DNA of 24,858 nt from SIG440 sp045596485 (GCA_045596485.1 JAZOCL010000034.1:1-24858), one strand, 5' to 3'; positions 14,228 to 20,930 are shown, counted from the first letter of the stretch. Numbers and translations are program-made. Notes: a model not told the origin generated them from the letters alone.

Positions 14228-14622
14228 GTTTTATTAGAGTATGTATTATGAATTTTCTTTGACGCATTCATTTTCAGAAATCCTACCATTTTATCAATGA
14301 CAGAACGATGGTATTGTAGGGGCGATTCACGTATCGCCCGGTTTTCATCATTGTTGTAAATTTCTATAATAAGATGTATGTGATTTGGCATAATAACATA
14401 TTTAGGAATTGACACATCAAACCTGTCAGGCAATATTTCAATGATTTGTTCTACAATTTTTCCGTATTCTGTTAATTTATTTTCGGGCAATTCGTGAATT
14501 GCCCCTACGATATTTGAGAATAAAGATTTTCTGTTATGCGTACATATCGTAACAAAATACGCACCGGGGGCAGAATCGTCATATCCCTTTAATCTTGTAG
14601 ACCTTCTCTTTGGTAATTCCAT
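14101..14622 (-). CDS. RAYT-like (REP-associated) HUH/Y1 transposase, copy 2
   Basis: 173 residues. The first about 28 and last about 40 residues are nearly identical to copy 1; the middle is strongly diverged. H81-x-H83 in MPNHIHLIIE is the metal-binding HUH pair, and WQRSYHDHIIR carries the candidate catalytic Tyr138. Both motif sets are intact and there is no stop or frameshift, so it may be active. Two segments, VGAIHELP (39-46) and RAIRESPLQ (95-103), are encoded by GTAG-type palindromes at the same two places as in copy 1 but of different sequence. It starts four bases after the stop of its XRE gene and is presumably cotranscribed with it. Confidence 0.85.
   Translation of the reverse strand: MELPKRRSTRLKGYDDSAPGAYFVTICTHNRKSLFSNIVGAIHELPENKLTEYGKIVEQIIEILPDRFDVSIPKYVIMPNHIHLIIEIYNNDENRAIRESPLQYHRSVIDKMVGFLKMNASKKIHNTYSNKTWQRSYHDHIIRNQKDYKKIWEYIDTNVLRWDKDCFYTKETE
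14316..14340 (-). repeat. REP-like GTAG palindrome inside transposase 2 (C-terminal-side element)
   Basis: The plus strand reads GTAGGGGCGAT...ATCGCCCG: stem GGGCGAT (14320-14326) with ATCGCCC (14333-14339), preceded by GTAG. In coding direction it encodes RAIRESPLQ. Confidence 0.8.
14484..14508 (+). repeat. REP-like GTAG palindrome inside transposase 2 (N-terminal-side element)
   Basis: A perfect nine-base stem, GGGCAATTC (14485-14493) with GAATTGCCC (14496-14504), two-base loop, then CCTAC (GTAG on the minus strand). In coding direction it encodes VGAIHELPE. Relative to the partner at 14316-14340 it is inverted, with three differences, two of which are a compensatory G-C to A-T stem pair. 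Confidence 0.8.
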
Positions 14623-14626
14623 AAAA

Positions 14627-14860
14627 TCACAGAATTTCTTCTAACTTTAAAACAAACGTGCTCATTTTAATATCAAGAGCATTGCAGATTCTATAAAGAG
14701 TTTCCAATGTAGGTTTGCGTTCTCCTCGTTCTATGGCACTCAAATGGCTTCTCCCTATATCAGCTAATCCGCTTAAAACCTCTTGCGAAATACCTTTTTG
14801 CTGTCGAAAAAATAAAACTGTCTTCCCGACTTTAACCGAGTCCAGCGTTGCTATATACAT
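14627..14860 (-). CDS. XRE-family regulator of module 2
   Basis: 77 residues, essentially a single Cro/C1-type helix-turn-helix domain: VGKTVLFFRQQKGISQEVLSGLADIGRSHLSAIERGERKPTLETLYRICNALDIKMSTFV. The recognition helix is IGRSHLSAIERGERKPT. GAGGTGAGAAT precedes the ATG at 14860. It belongs to the SinR/HipB-like type and differs wholly from the XRE protein of module 1, although the genes on both sides are close paralogues. It probably recognises the GAACAC-type repeats in the adjacent promoter region and controls both directions. Confidence 0.88.
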   Translation of the reverse strand: MYIATLDSVKVGKTVLFFRQQKGISQEVLSGLADIGRSHLSAIERGERKPTLETLYRICNALDIKMSTFVLKLEEIL

Positions 14861-14877
14861 ATTCTCACCTCAAGAAT

Positions 14878-14944
14878 AGTATATGGTATTTTGAACGCCT
14901 TTATGAACACATATGTTGACGTTTGAACACTTATGTGTTATAAT
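14878..14944. promoter_or_regulatory. Divergent promoters with 20-base-spaced operator repeats, module 2
   Basis: The plus promoter of the second small gene is TTGACG (14916-14921), 17 bases, TATAAT (14939-14944). A candidate minus promoter for the XRE gene is TTCATA (plus 14902-14907), 18 bases, TATACT (plus 14878-14883). TGAACACATATGTT (from 14904) and TGAACACTTATGTGTT (from 14924) repeat with a period of exactly 20 bases; the second contains the dyad AACAC-TTAT-GTGTT. The repeats lie over the minus -35 and in the plus spacer. They share nothing with the operators of module 1. Confidence 0.7.
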
Positions 14945-15000
14945 TGAAAATATAAGAAAGCTTCATATATTGGAGTAATTTTTGAAGGAGCTGATAATTT

Positions 15001-15192
15001 ATGAAAAAAGACAACAACATTTTTGAAAACTTTAACCAAATTGACAAAATTCTCACCGATTTGGAGAACAAAGTTTATGGTTCTCCCGAGGGCCCTGCCC
15101 CAGACCCGAGCTCCCTCACAGCCGCCTTTGAAGAGATAAACCGCATAGCCACCCTAATCAAAAAGCAACAAGGCGAGGAAGCTCAAAAGTAA
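15001..15192 (+). CDS. Small conserved module protein, copy 2 (unknown function)
   Basis: 63 residues, paralogue of the protein at 13877: 53 of the first 61 positions are identical and two residues (QK) are added at the end. The linker has become Pro-rich (SPEGPAPDPSS). AAGGAG lies 10 bases before the ATG, about 50 bases after a near-consensus start region. Upstream DNA is unrelated to that of copy 1, with homology beginning at the ATG, so the coding part rather than the control region is shared. It lies just upstream of exoA, which has its own promoter. Confidence 0.75.
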   Translation: MKKDNNIFENFNQIDKILTDLENKVYGSPEGPAPDPSSLTAAFEEINRIATLIKKQQGEEAQK

Positions 15193-15203
15193 CTCTGAGC
15201 ACG

Positions 15204-15232
15204 TTGACTTTTCGGTAAAAATGGGGTATATT
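15204..15232 (+). promoter_or_regulatory. Sigma-A promoter for exoA-trx
   Basis: TTGACT at 15204-15209, 17-base spacer, TATATT at 15227-15232, followed by a short leader with GGAGG before the exoA ATG. Confidence 0.8.
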
Positions 15233-15268
15233 AAACTTACAGAAACAAAGTTTGCGGAGGACTGAAAA

Positions 15269-16024
15269 ATGAAATTTGTATCGTGGAACGTAAACGGTCT
15301 CAGAGCCTGTCTCGAAAAGGGCTTTGTTGACATTTTCAAAAATTTTGATGCAGATATTTTTGCCCTGCAGGAAACAAAAATGCAGCATGGTCAGGCAGAA
15401 GTTCCCACAGAGGGCTATCACCAGTTCTGGAACAGCGCCGACAAAAAAGGCTATTCGGGAACTGTAGTTTTTTCAAAGTCAAAACCCCTTTCAGTAACAT
15501 ACGGAATAGGAATCGACAAGCACGACCACGAGGGCAGAGTTATCACCCTTGGATTTGAAAGCTTCTTTTTTGTCACCTGCTACACGCCCAACTCACAAAA
15601 TGAGCTTGCTCGCCTTGACTACCGTATGGAATGGGAGGACGACTTTCGTGCATATCTGAAAAAGCTTGACGAAAAAAAGCCCGTCATTCTCTGCGGCGAC
15701 CTTAATGTTGCCCATAAAGAAATCGACCTGAAAAACCCCAAAACCAACCGCCGCAACGCAGGCTTCACTGACGAAGAGCGTAAAAAAATGACCGCTCTTT
15801 TAGCATCGGGCTTTTGTGACAGCTTCCGCCACCTTTATCCCGACACAGAAAACATTTATTCCTGGTGGAGCTATCGCTTCAAGGCAAGAGAGAAAAACGC
15901 AGGATGGCGCATTGACTATTTTATCACCTCCGACTCTCTCAAGGAGAAAATAAGCGAAGCCCAAATCCATACTCAGGTCTTTGGCTCCGACCATTGCCCC
16001 GTGTCTCTGGAAATAGAAATTTAG
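15269..16024 (+). CDS. exoA: Exodeoxyribonuclease III / AP endonuclease
   Basis: 251 residues of the ExoIII branch of the endonuclease/exonuclease/phosphatase superfamily, which incises abasic sites and removes 3' blocking groups in base-excision repair. Motifs in order: FVSWNVNGLRA (metal-region Asn7), LQETK (Glu35), VTCYTPNSQ, CGDLNVAH (catalytic Asp and Asn), WWSYRFKAREKNAGWRIDYF, and GSDHCPV (Asp-His pair at the C-terminus). Length is normal. GGAGG lies eight bases before the ATG. The thioredoxin gene follows after 48 bases. It forms the right border of the transposase island. Confidence 0.96.
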   Translation: MKFVSWNVNGLRACLEKGFVDIFKNFDADIFALQETKMQHGQAEVPTEGYHQFWNSADKKGYSGTVVFSKSKPLSVTYGIGIDKHDHEGRVITLGFESFFFVTCYTPNSQNELARLDYRMEWEDDFRAYLKKLDEKKPVILCGDLNVAHKEIDLKNPKTNRRNAGFTDEERKKMTALLASGFCDSFRHLYPDTENIYSWWSYRFKAREKNAGWRIDYFITSDSLKEKISEAQIHTQVFGSDHCPVSLEIEI

Positions 16025-16072
16025 AATAAATTTTATACAAACGAAAATACTAACCCAAAAAGGAGAATGAAT

Positions 16073-16387
16073 ATGAGCATTTTATACTTAAACGCCGACA
16101 GCTTCAAATCAACCCTCGAAAGCACTGACAAGCCCGTTTTGGTTGACTTTTATGCAGACTGGTGTATGCCCTGCAAAATGCTGGCACCAATCCTTGAAAA
16201 GGTTGCCGAAAAATGCGGCGACAAGGCGATTGTTTCTAAAATCAACATTGACGAAGCCGAAGAAATCGCAGCAGAATACAGGGTTGCTTCAATTCCCACG
16301 CTCATCGTATTCAAGGGCGGTACCGAAGTCCGCCGACAGGTGGGTGCAATCCCCGCGGGCGAGATTCTTTCTCTTCTTGAGGTTTAA
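16073..16387 (+). CDS. trxA: Thioredoxin with WCMPC active site
   Basis: 104 residues, a complete thioredoxin fold acting as cytoplasmic disulfide reductant. VLVDFYADWCMPCKMLAPILE carries Cys31 and Cys34; the usual WCGPC is changed to WCMPC. The cis-Pro loop IPTLIVFKGG and the final G..P..E....L helix are present. The ATG at 16073 is chosen over one two codons earlier because AGGAG is seven bases from it and only one base from the other. It is probably cotranscribed with exoA and ends at a strong terminator. Confidence 0.93.
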   Translation: MSILYLNADSFKSTLESTDKPVLVDFYADWCMPCKMLAPILEKVAEKCGDKAIVSKINIDEAEEIAAEYRVASIPTLIVFKGGTEVRRQVGAIPAGEILSLLEV

Positions 16388-16392
16388 GGGCA

Positions 16393-16430
16393 AAAACGGC
16401 GAAGAATTCTCTTCGCCGTTTTCTGATTTT
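16393..16430. terminator. Bidirectional terminator after trx
   Basis: AAAACGGCGAAGA (16393-16405) pairs perfectly with TCTTCGCCGTTTT (16410-16422) around ATTC; T-rich sequence follows on the plus strand and a run of As precedes the stem. It lies between trx and the convergent acyl-CoA synthetase fusion gene. Confidence 0.9.
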
Positions 16431-18711
16431 AAAGCTTTGCTCTGATGATTTTTCCGCTTGTGGTCTTGGGAAGCTCGTCACAGAACACAACAATTCTGGG
16501 ATATTTGTAAGGTGCGGTATGTTCTTTTACATACTGCTGAATTTCCTTCTTCAATTCCTCACTGGGGGTTGTATCCTTTGTCAGTACGATGCTGGCCTTT
16601 ACCACCTGACCGCGTACATCGTCAGGCTCAGCTGAAACGCCGCATTCCAGAACATATGGAAGCTCCATAATAACGCTCTCGATTTCAAAGGGTCCTATGC
16701 GATAGCCCGATGACTTGATAACGTCGTCAATACGGCTCACATAGAAGTAGAAGCCGTCTTCATCCTTGTATGCCACGTCACCTGTGTGATAAAGCCCGTC
16801 GTGCCATACCTCGGCAGTCTTCTCTTCGTCACGGTAATAGCCCTTAAAGAGACCGCAGGGAACACGTTCTGACGTGCGGATAACAATTTCGCCGTTTTCG
16901 CCAACGCCAACGCTGTTGCCCTCGGGGTCAACAATATCAACATCATAAAGGGGAACAGGCTTGCCCATTGCACCCACCTTGTATTCTCTGCCGTAGAGGT
17001 TGCCGATAAGGCAGGTTGTCTCGGTCTGACCGAAGCCCTCCATAATTTTGAGACCTGTGAGCTTTTCAATCTGCTTGAATACTTCGGGGTTGAGTGCTTC
17101 ACCTGCTGTGGTTGCGTGCTGAACAGAAGACATATCATACTTTGAAAGGTCTTCCTTCATCAGCATTCTGTACATTGTCGGAGGAGCACAGAAGGTTGTA
17201 ATTTTATATTTCTCAAACATAGGCAAAATGTCTGTCGGCTCAAATTTGTCAAAGTCATAAACAAAGAGCGCCGCCTCGCAGAGCCACTGACCGTAAATCT
17301 TGCCCCAGGCTGCCTTTGCCCAGCCTGTGTCCGAAATTGTAAGGTGCAGACCCTCGGGGTCAACACAGTGCCAGTAGTTGGCTGTATGGAAGTGTCCCAG
17401 AGGATACTTATAGTTGTGAAGAGCCATCTTGGGGTTGCCCGTTGTACCTGATGTGAAGTACAGCAGCATATCATCGTCGCCGCAAGGCGAATCCGCCTTT
17501 CTTTCATATACATCGGGGAACGCCTTGTATTCATCATCAAAGCTTCTCCAGCCGGGCTTTGCGCCGCCCACAATAATCTTTTCTTTCAGGCAGGGAGCAT
17601 TCTTTGCGCCGGCTTCCGCTCTGTCCGCAATATCACCATCGGCAGTACAGAGTATGGCAGCAACACCTGCCGCCTCATAGCGGTATTCATAGTCGTGCTC
17701 CTGAAGCAAAAAGCTTGCGGGAATTGAAACCGCACCGATTTTCTGCAGCGCCAGAGTTGCAATCCAGAACTGGTAATGACGCTTCAACACCAGCATAACC
17801 TTGTCGCCCTTTTTGATGCCCAGGGATTCAAAATAGTTTGCACATCTTGCAGACTCCTTCATAAAATCGGTGAAGGTAAAGCGTCTTTCCTCGTGTTTCT
17901 TGGAAATATGAAGCATTGCCAGCTTGTCGGGCTTGCGGCGTGCAATTTCGTCAATAACATCAAAGGCAAAGTTAAACTTGTCCTCATTCTTGAAATCAAT
18001 AGAAACCAGTGAGCCGTTTTCGTCCTCTACTGTGTCAATAAAGTCGTGATAAACCCTTCTGTATTCCTGATGAGGCTTATATTTTGACTTCATAACAGCC
18101 TTTTCAGTCTTTTCGGTTTCGGTTCCGTTGAGAACTATGGCATAGAATACAGCCTCCTGACCTTCAACGGCAATCATTCCGTGGGGCGTTGAGCTGTCAA
18201 AATAGATTGTGTCCCCTGCATGAAGCACCTCACAATGTGAGCCAATCTGAATTTTGAGAGCACCCTTGAGAACAATATCAAGCTCCTGACCCGTATGCGT
18301 TGTGAGCTCAATGTCTCTCTGCTCTGCTTCGGGGTCGTAGTTGCATTCAACATACAAGGGCTCCGAAACCCTGTTCTTGAAGGCAGAAGCCAGATTGTAA
18401 TAAACCATACCGTGAGCTTCCTCAATTTTTCTGCCCTCGCCGCTGCGTGTTATGGTATAAGACTTCAGAGTTGAGCTGACACCTTCAATAATATCGGTAA
18501 CGCCAACCTTGAAAGCCAGCGAGCAACGATAAATAAACGCAAAACTCAAATCGTGGGTTCCTGCTTCGCAGGCAGCGTATTCCTCACGGCTGACGCCCGT
18601 GAGCTTTGCCATTGTTTCAACCGAAATTCCGCTGATATGGCGCAGCTCCTTGATTCTGGCTGCAACTTCGCTGATTTTAAAGTCCAAGCCTGTCATTGTT
18701 TCTTCATTCAT
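16429..18711 (-). CDS. XRE-cupin regulator fused to acyl-CoA synthetase (AMP-forming)
   Basis: 760 residues in one uninterrupted frame. Residues 12-76 are an XRE helix-turn-helix (ARIKELRHISGISVETMAKLTGVSREEYAACE); about 100-195 are a cupin (HTGQELDIVLKGALKIQIG, AGDTIYFDSSTPHGM), the usual layout of stand-alone XRE-cupin regulators. From about 215 to the end is an ANL-superfamily synthetase of the medium-chain acyl-CoA type: P-loop TSGTTGNPK (420-428), GFGQTETT (559-566), YHTGD (641-645), hinge SRIDDVIKSSGYRIGP (659-674) and the catalytic C-terminal Lys754 in TTSGKII. It should form an acyl-adenylate and then an acyl-CoA. AAGGAGG precedes the ATG. It is preceded by a T-box leader, so expression should respond to an uncharged tRNA. 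The acid substrate cannot be read from the sequence. Confidence 0.9.
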   Translation of the reverse strand: MNEETMTGLDFKISEVAARIKELRHISGISVETMAKLTGVSREEYAACEAGTHDLSFAFIYRCSLAFKVGVTDIIEGVSSTLKSYTITRSGEGRKIEEAHGMVYYNLASAFKNRVSEPLYVECNYDPEAEQRDIELTTHTGQELDIVLKGALKIQIGSHCEVLHAGDTIYFDSSTPHGMIAVEGQEAVFYAIVLNGTETEKTEKAVMKSKYKPHQEYRRVYHDFIDTVEDENGSLVSIDFKNEDKFNFAFDVIDEIARRKPDKLAMLHISKKHEERRFTFTDFMKESARCANYFESLGIKKGDKVMLVLKRHYQFWIATLALQKIGAVSIPASFLLQEHDYEYRYEAAGVAAILCTADGDIADRAEAGAKNAPCLKEKIIVGGAKPGWRSFDDEYKAFPDVYERKADSPCGDDDMLLYFTSGTTGNPKMALHNYKYPLGHFHTANYWHCVDPEGLHLTISDTGWAKAAWGKIYGQWLCEAALFVYDFDKFEPTDILPMFEKYKITTFCAPPTMYRMLMKEDLSKYDMSSVQHATTAGEALNPEVFKQIEKLTGLKIMEGFGQTETTCLIGNLYGREYKVGAMGKPVPLYDVDIVDPEGNSVGVGENGEIVIRTSERVPCGLFKGYYRDEEKTAEVWHDGLYHTGDVAYKDEDGFYFYVSRIDDVIKSSGYRIGPFEIESVIMELPYVLECGVSAEPDDVRGQVVKASIVLTKDTTPSEELKKEIQQYVKEHTAPYKYPRIVVFCDELPKTTSGKIIRAKL

Positions 18712-18738
18712 TGTTTTTCCTCCTTAGAATTCCTTTGA

Positions 18739-18782
18739 GAAAACAAAAAGTCGTCCCAAAGATTTGAAATTCTTTGAGACGA
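18739..18782 (-). terminator. Regulated terminator of the T-box leader
   Basis: On the minus strand TCGTCTCAAAGA and TCTTTGGGACGA (plus arms 18771-18782 and 18751-18762) form a 12-base stem with one G-U pair and an eight-base loop, followed by CTTTTTGTTTT. It immediately follows the T-box sequence, as expected for the terminator that tRNA binding disrupts. Confidence 0.9.
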
Positions 18783-19036
18783 GCTAAAAATTCACCCGCG
18801 GTACCACTCAAATTGCGCTATCCTTTGTGATAACGCCCCTTCAGGTCCTTTTTCAAGACCCTATGCACTAACGTAGCAGACACGGAAAGGTTCTACTTGC
18901 CGAGGAAGCCCGGCTTTCTTCCTTTCTGCTCGGGAGCTACAACCCATGAACTCAGCTTTTGCGGCTCGCACCAACCGCCGCTTCTCTCAAAAGCCTACCC
19001 TCAGGGTACTCTCCTTCAACGCATTTTTATTCAATT
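18739..19036 (-). ncRNA. T-box riboswitch leader, predicted phenylalanine specifier (UUC)
   Basis: The minus strand holds a full T-box leader. The 14-base T-box core reads TGAGTGGTACCGCG (plus about 18797-18810), where TGGT is the bulge that would pair with the tRNA ACCA end. Stem I is visible upstream: lower pairs GGAG/CTCC and ACCC/GGGT, GCTTTT/AAAAGC above the specifier loop, a GAGAGA bulge, and the apical GGTTGGTGCGAGCC segment. The 3' side of the specifier loop reads TGAGTTCAT; by the usual GA(A/G)-codon-purine pattern the specifier is TTC, for tRNA-Phe, and the TGGT bulge agrees with discriminator A73. The terminator is at 18739-18782. The element class is near certain; the amino acid is a manual reading. 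Confidence 0.92.
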
Positions 19037-19042
19037 ACTCAT

Positions 19043-19071
19043 AAAATATCACAAAAGCCTCAGTTTGTCAA
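19043..19071 (-). promoter_or_regulatory. Promoter of the T-box leader
   Basis: On the minus strand TTGACA (plus 19066-19071), 17 bases, TATTTT (plus 19043-19048), placing the start near 19036 just before Stem I. Confidence 0.8.
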
Positions 19072-19151
19072 TAGCCGTCGCCCAAAAATCTGCTTCTGGC
19101 AGATTTTTGTAATCATTTTGTAACATTGCTGCAATAATTTCGTTAATAAGG

Positions 19152-19180
19152 TTGACAAAAAGCGAATTTTTGTGTATACT
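19152..19180 (+). promoter_or_regulatory. Sigma-A promoter for the NlpC/P60 gene
   Basis: TTGACA at 19152-19157, 17-base spacer, TATACT at 19175-19180. The leader is about 105 bases and contains a GC-rich hairpin, CCGCAG-CT-CTGCGG, near 19201-19214, and a stem TGCAAAA (19218-19224) with TTTTGCA (19264-19270). Confidence 0.85.
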
Positions 19181-19291
19181 GGATGTGTATTGATTTTTTG
19201 CCGCAGCTCTGCGGCGATGCAAAAATATAACTCGAAAGGTGGGACAAACAGCAATATCACAGGTTTTGCAAACAAATTTGGAGGTAATATT

Positions 19292-19969
19292 TTGATTAAT
19301 TTTAAAAAACTTTTGGCGTTTACACTCGCCTTTGTTATAACGATTTTGGCGACATCATTCACAGCTTTTGCGGCAGAGGGCTCATACGGCATAGTTACCG
19401 CATCCCTTCTCAACCTTCGTCAGTCTCCAAACACATCCTGTGCAATTCTTGCACAGATTCCAAACGGTCAGGCTGTTTCGGTAAAGAGCATCGACTCAGG
19501 CTGGGCAAAGGTTACATACGGAAGCACAGAAGGCTATGTCTCTCTTGACTATCTCAAGATAATGCAGGGCGAAATGCCCAATCGTTCTGCTGTGGTTTCA
19601 ACAAAGGGTCAGGCAGTTGTTGAGCTTGCTAAAAAATACTTGGGAACACCCTACGTTTATGGAGGTTCAGCCCCCGGCGGCTTTGACTGCAGCGGTTTTG
19701 TATACTATATCTACAAGCAGATGGGCGTAACACTGAACCGTGTTGCAGACGACCAGATGCGAAACGGCACGTGGATTGCAACGCACAATCTTCAGCCCGG
19801 CGACATTGTGGGCTTTTCAAACGGCAGCGGCTATGTTAACCACGTTGGAATTTATGCCGGCAACGGTATGATGATTCACTCACCCCAGACGGGCGATGTG
19901 GTAAAATACGAAAGCATTGTTACAGGAAACTACGGACGCCGTCTTGTTTGCGGCAGACGCATTTTCTAA
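19292..19969 (+). CDS. Secreted SH3b-NlpC/P60 cell-wall hydrolase
   Basis: 225 residues. Signal peptide 1-28 (INFKKLLAFTLAFVITILATSFTAFA), one bacterial SH3 domain at about 31-92 (VTASLLNLRQSPNTSCAILAQIPNG), then an NlpC/P60 peptidase domain at about 104-225. The catalytic Cys133 is in PGGFDCSGFVYYIYKQMG, His184 in NHVGIYAGNG and the third polar residue His196 in MMIHSP. It should cut the stem peptide of peptidoglycan, typically D-Glu-diamino acid bonds. The TTG start is chosen because GGAGG precedes it and the signal peptide begins there; longer readings from 19172 run back into the promoter. A terminator follows at 19983. Confidence 0.93.
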   Translation: MINFKKLLAFTLAFVITILATSFTAFAAEGSYGIVTASLLNLRQSPNTSCAILAQIPNGQAVSVKSIDSGWAKVTYGSTEGYVSLDYLKIMQGEMPNRSAVVSTKGQAVVELAKKYLGTPYVYGGSAPGGFDCSGFVYYIYKQMGVTLNRVADDQMRNGTWIATHNLQPGDIVGFSNGSGYVNHVGIYAGNGMMIHSPQTGDVVKYESIVTGNYGRRLVCGRRIF

Positions 19970-19982
19970 AAATGAATACCTT

Positions 19983-20008
19983 GGGCTGTCACTTTGGACA
20001 GCCCTTTT
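19983..20008 (+). terminator. Terminator after the NlpC/P60 gene
   Basis: GGGCTGTC (19983-19990) and GACAGCCC (19997-20004) form a perfect stem with loop ACTTTG, followed by TTTT. No clear promoter lies between it and the next gene 28 bases on, so the metallo-hydrolase and holA may depend on read-through. Confidence 0.85.
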
Positions 20009-20031
20009 CATTACATTTTTGGAGGTATAAC

Positions 20032-20916
20032 GTGAAAAAGCTTACATTTTATATTCTTTCGCTTATTGCAGTAATTCTCTCGGCTTATGCCACAAAAACC
20101 TTTCCCGAAACAACTTTCGAAGAAGCTCTTTTGGACGAAAAGCTTGAGGTGACCTTCATTGATGTTGACCAGGGCGATTCTACACTCATAAAAACTCCCG
20201 CAGGTGAAACAATTCTTATTGACGGCGGCGAATATGCCGTGTATGGCTCTCACCTTGCACCCTTTCTTGCGGAGCAGAAAATTCAAAAGGTTGATATTGC
20301 TGTTGCCACCCACTACCACAGCGACCATATGGGCGGAATTTATGAGCTTGTTCAAAGAAGCGGCGCAAGCCATCTTGTTCTCCCTGACTATCAGGACACC
20401 GACAGCACAAAAGAAAGTCTCGAAAGAATTGCAGGAAAAACCAACACAGCCGTGAGCTATGCAGCTTTCGGCGACAACATCAAAACCGACTGTGAGGATT
20501 TGAGCATCAAGGTTCTTCATCCCCTTGAAGGCGGCTCAAAGGGCAGCAACTTTCACAACAACAGCTCCCTTGTATTCCTGATTTCTTATCACGGCTCATC
20601 CTTTTTGATTACGGGCGACATCGAATCCCGTGCCGAACAGGAGCTCATCCAAAGAGCCGATGTGGAATGTGATGTTCTCAAAGTTCCCCACCACGGCTCT
20701 TCATCCTCTTTGTCAAAAAGCTTTCTCGAAGCCGCCGACCCCACCTATGCCGTAATTTCGGCAGGTGTCGATAATTCCTACGGGCATCCTCACTACGAAG
20801 TTATGGAGGCTCTCGAAAACGATGACATCCGAATCTACCGAACCGATACAGACGGCAATATCACCTTCACAGTTACCGAAAAAGGAATCAAAGACATCGT
20901 TTTTTCCAAACCCTGA
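20032..20916 (+). CDS. ComEC-like metallo-beta-lactamase-fold protein, membrane anchored
   Basis: 294 residues. A single N-terminal hydrophobic segment (KLTFYILSLIAVILSAYA) is followed by a metallo-beta-lactamase-fold domain of the ComEC/Rec2 C-terminal type: VTFIDVDQGDSTLIKTPAGETILIDGG, THYHSDHMGG (H94, H96, D98, H99), ITGDIE and VPHHGSSSS, with SYGHPH near the end. It is probably an extracytoplasmic nuclease or phosphodiesterase-like hydrolase. The GTG start follows GGAGG by seven bases. The ComEC channel and competence domains are absent, yet the gene lies directly upstream of holA, where full comEC usually stands in Firmicutes. Confidence 0.88.
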   Translation: MKKLTFYILSLIAVILSAYATKTFPETTFEEALLDEKLEVTFIDVDQGDSTLIKTPAGETILIDGGEYAVYGSHLAPFLAEQKIQKVDIAVATHYHSDHMGGIYELVQRSGASHLVLPDYQDTDSTKESLERIAGKTNTAVSYAAFGDNIKTDCEDLSIKVLHPLEGGSKGSNFHNNSSLVFLISYHGSSFLITGDIESRAEQELIQRADVECDVLKVPHHGSSSSLSKSFLEAADPTYAVISAGVDNSYGHPHYEVMEALENDDIRIYRTDTDGNITFTVTEKGIKDIVFSKP

Positions 20917-20930
20917 CAGGAGGCAAAGCA

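Noticed and set aside
12981..15195. XRE plus small protein as a toxin-antitoxin pair
   Set aside because: The genes are divergent rather than an overlapping operon, and the small protein shows no toxin fold or membrane segment; the cotranscribed partner of each XRE gene is the transposase.
18897..19112. Plus-strand open frame of 71 codons over the T-box region
   Set aside because: It is the complement of the T-box leader and its promoter, with no ribosome site.
19215..19275. Possible c-di-GMP-I (GEMM) riboswitch before the NlpC/P60 gene, from GCAAA...CGAAAG...GTGGGAC
   Set aside because: The helix around CGAAAG does not pair well, and the second half of the GEMM consensus, including the tetraloop receptor region, is missing, so I report only an unassigned structured leader.
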